Shown here piece after piece: positions 1 through 4,794 of a DNA stretch of 5,822 nucleotides (its first letter is position 1; every line of letters begins with the position of its first letter). Under the pieces are notes generated by a model that did no database searches, was not told where the DNA came from, and saw nothing but the letters and a program-made list of their open reading frames with translations. The translations under genes and the position numbers were made by a program. The stretch is taken from contig JAFQOB010000218.1 of assembly GCA_017395725.1 (NCBI GenBank), positions 1-5,822 on the forward strand, read 5' to 3'. The DNA comes from Clostridia bacterium (lineage in GTDB: Bacteria; Bacillota_A; Clostridia; Oscillospirales; CAG-272).

Positions 1-3000
1 AATATTGTTAAACTGCTTGCATGTGTTAAATGCATAATCGCCTATGTATTCTACTTTAAAATCGCTTTGAACGTTACCGAGGTTTGTGCAACCTTCGAAT
101 GCTCTCTCGTTGATGTATTTCACTTCGTTTATATCAATCGTTGCTAATAAAGTATCGTTTGCGAATACACGTGAGGCAATTCCTTTTGTGTTGTCACTTA
201 TATGTACTGTATGATAGTCGTCTCTTTTGTATGCTACTAACCATCTGCCAATATATATACCACCATTGGGGGCGTTGTTGTACATGGCGGTGTTTTCTAT
301 AATATTTGCTCCCACCGATGCAAGTTCGCCTGCTCCCATAACATAAACCTCGTCCAGATTTGTACAGTTGGCAAAAGCTTCGTCTTCTATAGTGATATTT
401 TCGGGTACTCCTATTTGGCGCAATGAGGTGCAGCTGTCAAATGCATTCATTTCAATGCTTTCAAGTGTTTCGGGAAGAGTGATGCTATGTAGGCTTGTAT
501 TTTTTTGAAATAATTTGTAGGGTATCTTTGTTACGCTGTCGCCTAAAACTATTTCCGAGAATTCGGTGCCGGAAAGGATTCTTGTTAAGTCCGATTCGTT
601 GTTTGTGTTAATATATGCCTTTCCTGTACATCCGGTAAATGCCTTGTTACTGATTTTTGCAGCTTTTTCCCCAACGGTTACAGCGTCTATATACAAGTCG
701 ATGTTGCCGCAGTTGGCAAAAGCATTCGTGCCCAAAGTAAGTGACGCCGATGTAAGTAGTTCCACTTTTTCAAGTGAAGGACAGTTGGCAAAAGCATTTT
801 CATCTATTTTTTTCATAGAGTTTGGGAATAATATTGTGGTCAAATCGGTACACTTGTAGAACGACATAACTCCAACATACTCTAAATTATTTCCCAATAT
901 TACTTCCGAAAGATTTATGCAAGATGAAAACGCATACTTTTCTATTGACAAAATGCTATCGGGAATAACTACAGTCACAACATTTGTATTATCAGAAAAC
1001 GCATATTCACCAACACTCGTAACACTTTCACCCACCGGTGAAACAGACGGAATTATAATATCAGCATCAGTACAAGTACCGATTCCACTCACGTAACAAG
1101 TGCCGTCACCGTTGGAGGTGAATGCAAGTCCTTCACTATACTTAGGCGCAACGTATTCCGGCCAAACGGTCGGTACACCGTCAACGTAATGCCAGAAGTT
1201 GCCTTCGGTTGTGGGCGCGGTTTCGGAGTAGTAGTAACGGGTGGCGTTTTTTAGATAATCGTTATAGTTACCGATAGAAACAGAATTCCATTCTTCTTCT
1301 GTTCCATCGTAGTATACTATTGATAGGTTAGTGCATTTTTCAAATGCTTCGTTGAGAATATATTTTGTGTCACTGTGAATAATACATGAATTAATGGTAG
1401 TTGCTTTTGGTTTAACAAGCACTAAATAAAGATTTATTTGAGTTCCAATATAGTATGATGTCTTATAGCTGTTGTAGTTTAAGTTAGAACATCCGTTAAA
1501 TGCGTTGGTTGAAATTGAAACAATATTATCTGGAATGTAAATGTTTGTAAGTGTACGACAATTGCTGAATGCCGCATAACCAATACTTTCCAACGAGTAT
1601 GGAAGGATTATGTTAGATAGTTTTTTGCAGTTTGCAAACGTGCAAATCTGTATACTGGTAATACCTTCAGGAATATTTATAGTTGTAAGATTTTCGCAAC
1701 CCGCAAATGCATACCCTCCAATTGAACAAACCCCTTTTCCAATGGATGCATTTTGTATGTTTGTGCAGTCTTGAAATGCCTGTTCACCAATCGCAGAAAT
1801 TTTATCGGGAATTACGACACCGGTTATTTGTTTATTTGAATATAACGCATAATCGTAAATTTCATACGGTTCATTATTATAACCATTGGGAAGTGTGAGC
1901 ACAGTTTCATCTCCTGTGTATCCTATCAGATAGCATATGCTATCATGTTTATAGAAAACGAATCCATCTTTTGTAAACAGTTTACTTGGTTCTCCAAGAG
2001 ATGTGTACACATCAAGGGCGCGATATCCTATTTCTCCGTTTCCTACGCTACCCTTGTATATATTCATTTTTGAAAGATTATAAACTTCTACAAGCTTATA
2101 ACAATTTTTAAATCCACCAATGTAAGTGACACTTTCCGGGATTATTACGCTAATAAGATTATAACAATCACCGAATGCATCGCTTCCTATTTCAACAACA
2201 CCGTTTGGAATAACCAGATGGGTTACACTTATGCATCCATAGTATGCGTTAGGCCCAATCTTTGTTATACCGTTAGGAATGTTTATCTCCTTCAATTTTG
2301 AACAATATCCAAATGTTCCAACATTAATCGTTGTGATGCCGGTACCTAATTTAGCATACTCAAGATTTGAACAGTGTTCAAAAGCGTAATTTCCTATAGA
2401 TAAAATACTGTCAGAAATGATTAATTCGGTTATATTTTGATTATTACGAAAAGCCATTGCTTTGATTTCCTTAACAGGTCGGTTTTCGTAAATATCGGGA
2501 ATTATGATACTTGCATCTGTGCAAGTTCCGATGCCGGAAACTATGTAATAAGTTTCATCAGAGCTGAGAGTATATTCAAGTCCTTCGGAATACTTAACAG
2601 TTTCTTCGTAGGTTGCGGTATAGGTATCGTTTGCGGTGAAGGCTGTCAAGGCTGCGGGGTTATCTTCGGAAACAACTTCGCCTGCGGAGTTTTTCCAGCC
2701 TACAAATTCAAAGCCTTCCTCTGCTGCGGGAGCAGTCAGGGTTGCGGTTTCGGTTGCGTTATAAAGACCCTTTGTAAATCCGTCTTCAAGAGTACCGCCT
2801 ACAACTTCCACGAGGAAGTAATCTGCGTTGGCAAGTCTCTCAATGTTGTAATTGAAGTACTTTTGTGCGTTTGCGCCGTATTCAAGCATACTTTCAAGCA
2901 TTGCTTTGAAGTTTTCGTTATCACTTGCAACGCCTGTTTTGCCGAGCTTTGCATAGCAGTAATCAAGCACGCTGTATTTTACGGGAGCGCTGTAATATCT

Positions 3001-3399
3001 TACGCCGTCAACGTCTATGTAAGCAACAGAATAAACGTAGTCTGTCATCTGCTTTGCGCTGATATGACGGTATTCGAAGGTGTAATACTTTACATCCTCT
3101 ATAGTTGTGTGACCGACAACGCCCGAGGTGTACGTTGCGTTAGCTTCGGTATAATCGGTCTTGGGCTCATTGAAATAGAGCATACCGATACTATCCGAAG
3201 TGATAGAACCGTCTTCAACGCCGTCAAACCTAACGGCATACTTGAGATAAACGTTATCCTCAAAAACCAAGTTGAATTTGTCGATGCTCACCGAGGGTGT
3301 CTCGGTCTCTTCAACTGCGCCAACCGGTATTGATAAAGCGCAAACCAAGAGAACAAAAGCTAAAGCGAGCATCAAAATAGGTAAAATCTTCTTTTTCAT
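1..3399 (-). CDS. Secreted BspA-like leucine-rich repeat surface protein, C-terminus beyond window
   Basis: An open frame of 1133 codons starts at ATG 3399 and reaches the window edge without a stop. Residues 1-28 are a signal peptide (MKKK, hydrophobic core to about 23, likely cleavage after VGA28); the Cys at 20 is preceded by V, so it is not a lipobox. Residues ~35-190 form an N-terminal domain I cannot name, ending in YGANAQKYFNY (174-184). Residues ~195-266 resemble an InlB B-type repeat (FVGWKNSAGE, W235, ending YTATYEE). Two LRR_5/BspA arrays follow, ~269-715 and ~753 onward, with roughly 25 copies of an AFxxCxxLxxIxIPxxVxxIG-like repeat in all. They are separated by NFWHYVDGVPTVWP (734-747). 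Proteins of this family are exported and usually act in adhesion or surface display; a role here is inferred only. The start is fixed by AAGGAG 8 nt upstream. It is the second gene of an operon after the 43-aa peptide. Any wall-anchor or dockerin would lie beyond the window. Confidence 0.93.
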   Translation of the reverse strand, partial: MKKKILPILMLALAFVLLVCALSIPVGAVEETETPSVSIDKFNLVFEDNVYLKYAVRFDGVEDGSITSDSIGMLYFNEPKTDYTEANATYTSGVVGHTTIEDVKYYTFEYRHISAKQMTDYVYSVAYIDVDGVRYYSAPVKYSVLDYCYAKLGKTGVASDNENFKAMLESMLEYGANAQKYFNYNIERLANADYFLVEVVGGTLEDGFTKGLYNATETATLTAPAAEEGFEFVGWKNSAGEVVSEDNPAALTAFTANDTYTATYEETVKYSEGLEYTLSSDETYYIVSGIGTCTDASIIIPDIYENRPVKEIKAMAFRNNQNITELIISDSILSIGNYAFEHCSNLEYAKLGTGITTINVGTFGYCSKLKEINIPNGITKIGPNAYYGCISVTHLVIPNGVVEIGSDAFGDCYNLISVIIPESVTYIGGFKNCYKLVEVYNLSKMNIYKGSVGNGEIGYRALDVYTSLGEPSKLFTKDGFVFYKHDSICYLIGYTGDETVLTLPNGYNNEPYEIYDYALYSNKQITGVVIPDKISAIGEQAFQDCTNIQNASIGKGVCSIGGYAFAGCENLTTINIPEGITSIQICTFANCKKLSNIILPYSLESIGYAAFSNCRTLTNIYIPDNIVSISTNAFNGCSNLNYNSYKTSYYIGTQINLYLVLVKPKATTINSCIIHSDTKYILNEAFEKCTNLSIVYYDGTEEEWNSVSIGNYNDYLKNATRYYYSETAPTTEGNFWHYVDGVPTVWPEYVAPKYSEGLAFTSNGDGTCYVSGIGTCTDADIIIPSVSPVGESVTSVGEYAFSDNTNVVTVVIPDSILSIEKYAFSSCINLSEVILGNNLEYVGVMSFYKCTDLTTILFPNSMKKIDENAFANCPSLEKVELLTSASLTLGTNAFANCGNIDLYIDAVTVGEKAAKISNKAFTGCTGKAYINTNNESDLTRILSGTEFSEIVLGDSVTKIPYKLFQKNTSLHSITLPETLESIEMNAFDSCTSLRQIGVPENITIEDEAFANCTNLDEVYVMGAGELASVGANIIENTAMYNNAPNGGIYIGRWLVAYKRDDYHTVHISDNTKGIASRVFANDTLLATIDINEVKYINERAFEGCTNLGNVQSDFKVEYIGDYAFNTCKQFNNI
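1048..1143 (-). repeat. Second copy of intragenic module (KYSEGL...IIIP)
   Basis: Residues 753-784 read KYSEGLAF, then GIGTCTDADIIIP. The copy is one codon shorter than the one at 2497-2595 and clearly diverged at the DNA level, so the duplication of cap plus LRR array is old rather than a recent tandem event. Confidence 0.8.
2497..2595 (-). repeat. First copy of intragenic module (KYSEGL...IIIP)
   Basis: Residues 269-301 of the LRR protein read KYSEGLEY, then GIGTCTDASIIIP, and open the first LRR array. The same cap module recurs at residues 753-784. It appears to be an N-cap placed before each LRR array. Confidence 0.8.
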
Positions 3400-3404
3400 T
3401 TTTT

Positions 3405-3414
3405 CTTCTCCTTT
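3405..3414 (-). promoter_or_regulatory. Ribosome binding site of the LRR gene overlapping the peptide stop codon
   Basis: On the minus strand TAAAGGAGAAG holds both the TAA of the 43-codon gene and the AGGAG, 8 nt before ATG 3399. Ribosomes finishing the peptide would sit on the start region of the LRR gene. Confidence 0.85.
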
Positions 3415-3544
3415 ACAGCCATTCGCCGTCATTTTCTCCGTTGTCGGGCTTGATGTCGTTGTTATTCGAGGTTGAAATAATGTCAACTGCGTCAATCTTC
3501 ATCAATTCGATTTCGGGTGCTTTGTATTTTTCTTTGTTTTTCAT
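3413..3544 (-). CDS. 43-residue small peptide upstream of the LRR surface protein
   Basis: ATG at 3544 to TAA at 3413 gives 43 residues beginning MKNKEKYKAPEIELMKID, then AVDIISTS, an Asn/Asp/Gly-rich stretch and a C-terminal GEWL. The start has an ideal AGGAG five bases upstream. The stop codon sits inside the AAGGAG of the following LRR gene, and 13 nt separate the stop from that ATG, which points to translational coupling. The layout is a charged Lys-rich head, a Y-x-x-P-E-I-E-like core, a DIISTS step and an acidic tail. There is no signal peptide or membrane segment. I have the impression that short proteins of this Y..PEIE...D(I/V)I.TS type precede exported proteins in other gut Clostridia, but this is recollection and was not checked. 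Function is unknown; a precursor peptide, a small regulator or a plain leader are all possible. The coding call rests on the two ribosome sites and the family-like shape. Confidence 0.75.
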   Translation of the reverse strand: MKNKEKYKAPEIELMKIDAVDIISTSNNNDIKPDNGENDGEWL

Positions 3545-3549
3545 TTTAT

Positions 3550-3556
3550 CTCCTTT
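3550..3556 (-). promoter_or_regulatory. Ribosome binding site of the 43-residue peptide
   Basis: AAAGGAG on the minus strand lies 5 nt before ATG 3544. It is a near-perfect Shine-Dalgarno sequence and the main support for translation of the peptide. Confidence 0.8.
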
Positions 3557-3606
3557 CAAAACAAAAAGTACAACTTATGCCCCAAGCAAACACTTGTCAT
3601 AAGCTC

Positions 3607-3627
3607 AATGTTACATATTGTAACATT
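3607..3627. promoter_or_regulatory. Operator-like inverted repeat 1
   Basis: AATGTTACA, then TAT, then TGTAACATT is a perfect 9-bp inverted repeat with a 3-bp spacer. It lies in the divergent intergenic region next to an XRE regulator gene. Size and symmetry fit a dimeric helix-turn-helix protein. It overlaps the predicted transcription start of the minus-strand operon. Confidence 0.7.
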
Positions 3628-3632
3628 TATAT

Positions 3633-3649
3633 AGTAACATTTTGTTACA
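3633..3649. promoter_or_regulatory. Operator-like inverted repeat 2
   Basis: GTAACA, TTT, TGTTAC (3634-3648) is a 6-bp inverted repeat with the same 3-bp spacer and the same half-site family (TGTTACA) as repeat 1, but with the half-sites in reverse order. The repeat centres are 24 bp apart. The site overlaps the spacer of the minus-strand promoter and the plus-strand extended -10. Confidence 0.62.
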
Positions 3650-3651
3650 AT
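3643..3651 (+). promoter_or_regulatory. Extended -10 promoter of the XRE regulator gene
   Basis: TGTTACAAT contains TG-N followed by TACAAT, a one-mismatch -10, about 39 bases before ATG 3690. No convincing -35 is present at 17 bases, so the extended -10 would have to carry the promoter. It coincides with one operator half-site, which fits autoregulation. Confidence 0.4.
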
Positions 3652-3689
3652 AAAGTCAATAGATTTCAAAAAAATCGGAGATTTTATTT

Positions 3690-3911
3690 ATGCAAGAATT
3701 TATGGGACTTATAGGGTTGAAGCTTATCAGAAAGCAGAAAAACTTAAATCAACTAAAGGTTGCCATGGACTTAAATATAAGCCGTGAGGCTCTGTCTCAC
3801 TACGAAAACGGAAAAAGAAGTCCCGATATACAGATGTTAAGAAAGCTCTCAAGCTATTTCAACGTTTCTATTGATTTTTTAATTAACGGTAAAGAATTCA
3901 ACGAAAAATAA
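3690..3911 (+). CDS. Small XRE-family (Cro/CI-type) helix-turn-helix transcriptional regulator
   Basis: The 73-residue protein is almost entirely one HTH_3 domain. Gln21 opens helix 2, the recognition helix is about residues 31-39 (SREALSHYE), and the family signature YENGKRSPD spans 38-46, followed by LRKLSSYFNVSIDFLING. It lacks the C-terminal peptidase or sensory domain of CI/LexA-like repressors, so it is a minimal DNA-binding protein, probably a dimer. GGAG 9 nt upstream supports ATG 3690; ATG 3702 (Met5) is a weaker alternative. It is divergent from the peptide-LRR operon, with two inverted repeats between them, so control of that operon and of itself is the natural inference. Its base composition is more AT-rich than the phage genes to its right. 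It could instead be a leftover lysogeny regulator of the neighbouring prophage, but the operators favour a local target. Confidence 0.9.
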   Translation: MQEFMGLIGLKLIRKQKNLNQLKVAMDLNISREALSHYENGKRSPDIQMLRKLSSYFNVSIDFLINGKEFNEK

Positions 3912-3956
3912 CAGTTTAAAATTTAGGGCTGTCGCATTTAGACAGAACCAAATAGA

Positions 3957-4003
3957 AAACGGAAGAAGTACATTTCAGAACAATGTGCCTCTTCCGTTTT
4001 TTT
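3957..4003 (+). terminator. Strong rho-independent terminator after the XRE gene
   Basis: AAACGGAAG (3957-3965) pairs with CTTCCGTTT (3991-3999). The stem continues inward through GTACATT / AATGTGC with one mismatch, to about 18 bp with a 7-base loop, and ends in a run of seven T (3997-4003). A-rich sequence on the left flank could allow weak activity from the other strand. Confidence 0.85.
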
Positions 4004-4132
4004 ATGAAATTTTAAAGACATTAAGGTTGATTTTCATATGTTGAAAACAGAGAAAAAGACCTTATCTGTATGACGGTATTTACGCCTCTCTAAGATGAAA
4101 ATTAGAAAATTTAGACAAAGTCCAAAAATTTT

Positions 4133-4166
4133 ACCTTATGTCCATAGGACATAGGGTTCTTTTTTT
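4133..4166 (+). terminator. Second rho-independent terminator-like hairpin
   Basis: ACCTTATGTCC (4133-4143) pairs with GGACATAGGGT (4147-4157) across a 3-base ATA loop with a single T-G wobble. TCT and a T-rich run to 4166 follow. The T-tract lies on the plus-strand side, so it would end plus-strand transcripts. No gene lies between it and the previous terminator, so it is either a backup terminator or the end of a small RNA. Confidence 0.65.
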
Positions 4167-4246
4167 GCTCATTTTTGGCGATTTTTATAGTGCAAGCTGC
4201 ACAAATTATGAGGCTCTTCAACCTCGTTTTTTGGAAGCAGACTATA

Positions 4247-4275
4247 CTTACAAGACCCTTTTTCACTGCTATAAT
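4247..4275 (+). promoter_or_regulatory. Sigma-A promoter ahead of the terminase genes
   Basis: CTTACA (4247-4252), 17 bases, then TATAAT (4270-4275), a perfect -10 preceded by TGC, which makes it an extended -10. It is the best plus-strand promoter in the window. Transcription would start near 4282 and give a leader of about 140 bases before the small terminase gene. Confidence 0.6.
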
Positions 4276-4419
4276 GGTTTTGCAAGGCGATGGCGGCCGT
4301 CTTTTGTCGACGATGACGGCGTTCCATATCAAAGCACCGCGCAGAAAGCCCCGTAAGCTATCTCTTTTACGCTTTCGGCGGTTTGTGTGAGTAGATAAGC
4401 GCTTATCTGTTCAAGCGCC
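4276..4419 (+). other. Probable leader of the packaging transcript, with several inverted repeats
   Basis: No credible gene lies between the promoter at 4247-4275 and GTG 4420. The stretch contains GCCGTC-13-GACGGC (4296-4320), the 16-bp palindrome at 4393-4408 and CGCCGT-G-ACGGCG (4416-4428), which overlaps the proposed start codon. The octamer TGACGGCG occurs twice (4314 and 4421). The two open frames across this stretch begin upstream, in or near the 4133-4166 hairpin, and resemble no protein. Confidence 0.45.
4393..4408. repeat. Perfect 16-bp palindrome AGATAAGCGCTTATCT
   Basis: The two 8-bp arms are exactly complementary with no spacer, directly upstream of the small terminase gene. The lack of a loop argues for a protein-binding site rather than an RNA hairpin, and there is no T-tract after it. 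Confidence 0.75.
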
Positions 4420-4794
4420 GTGACGGCGAAATTTCAGCCTTGTGAAAGGACCGTTTTTGAAGTGAAGAAAAAATACGACAGAGAGCTGCCGAGAGAGATG
4501 TACACCTATTTCATAAATTCCGCGGCTGAATTCTCTATACCGAGCTTCTCGAAATTTGCGAGAAGCATTGGTGTGACACTCGATAACCTCGATGAATACA
4601 GAAAGCACAAGGAATTCGACAGAGCGTGGCGTGACTGCATTGAAATCAGAAGGGATTACCTTACAGACTGCGCATTGACACGGCGCTACGATCCGTCATT
4701 CGTAAAGTTTCTTTTGGGATTTGAGGCGGATTCCGAGGCAGAGGCGGATGATGATAATTCTCTCGCGGTGACGGTTAAGGTTGAAAACTCTTGA
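4420..4794 (+). CDS. terS: Phage terminase small subunit (DNA-packaging recognition protein)
   Basis: The 124-residue protein begins at GTG. Residues ~40-63 (IPSFSKFARSIGVTLDNL, then DEYRKH) form a helix-turn-helix-like DNA-recognition part, followed by a helical segment EFDRAWRDCIEIRRDYL and the family-like ending RRYDPSFVKFLLGF (88-101), then an acidic tail rich in E and D. This matches the small-terminase pattern of Firmicute phages as I know it. The adjoining large terminase in the same direction, overlapping by four bases, makes the assignment strong. Small subunits recognise the phage packaging site and regulate the motor ATPase. The start is uncertain. GTG 4420 is the first start after an in-frame stop at 4396 but has no clear ribosome site. 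GTG 4462 has GAAAGGA about 11 nt upstream and would shorten the protein to 110 residues. ATG 4498 is less likely. Confidence 0.8.
   Translation: MTAKFQPCERTVFEVKKKYDRELPREMYTYFINSAAEFSIPSFSKFARSIGVTLDNLDEYRKHKEFDRAWRDCIEIRRDYLTDCALTRRYDPSFVKFLLGFEADSEAEADDDNSLAVTVKVENS

Larger units (their letters stand above)
3631..3659 (-). promoter_or_regulatory. Sigma-A-like promoter for the peptide-LRR operon
   Basis: On the minus strand TTGACT (plus positions 3654-3659) is followed after exactly 17 bases by TACTAT (3631-3636). The -35 matches consensus at five of six bases and the -10 at four of six. The predicted start, near 3624, falls inside inverted repeat 1, and inverted repeat 2 fills the spacer, so a bound repressor would block polymerase. 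An alternative minus-strand extended -10, TGTTACAAT, lies at 3617-3625. Confidence 0.5.
3912..4246. other. Non-coding stretch between the XRE gene and the phage-side promoter
   Basis: No reading frame here has a ribosome site or a recognisable protein. The stretch holds a small hairpin, CTGTC-7-GACAG (3929-3945) inside GGGCTGTCGCATTT, the terminator at 3957-4003, a second terminator-like hairpin at 4133-4166 and a short inverted repeat GTGCA-AGC-TGCAC (4190-4202). The remainder, about 4010-4130, is AT-rich and shows nothing I recognise. Confidence 0.6.

Noticed and set aside
566..1898. Plus-strand open frames of 97 and 63 codons
   Set aside because: They are antisense to LRR repeats, and their apparent repeated motifs are the reverse reading of AFANC-type codons.
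2437..3333. A 298-codon plus-strand open frame
   Set aside because: It lies wholly antisense to the N-terminal and first LRR part of the surface protein, has an implausible Cys/Val/Phe-rich composition and no ribosome site. The minus frame has a signal peptide, ordered domains and repeats.
3340..3342. Cys20 of the LRR protein as a lipoprotein lipobox
   Set aside because: The residue before the Cys is Val, not Gly, Ala or Ser, and a normal signal peptidase I site (VGA) follows at residue 28.
3600..3660. CRISPR-like or tandem repeat reading of the TGTTACA copies
   Set aside because: There are only four short half-sites arranged as inverted pairs with 3-bp spacers, which is the geometry of operators and not of an array.
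3272..3714. Plus-strand open frames at 3272-3475 and 3517-3714
   Set aside because: They run antisense through the signal peptide, the 43-residue gene and the operator region, without ribosome sites or protein-like character.
4201..4232. GAGG-CTCTTCAA-CCTC followed by a T run as a third terminator
   Set aside because: The stem is only four base pairs and too weak to call.
4111..4390. Overlapping 71-73-codon frames on both strands
   Set aside because: They cross the terminator hairpin and the promoter, lack ribosome sites and resemble no protein family.
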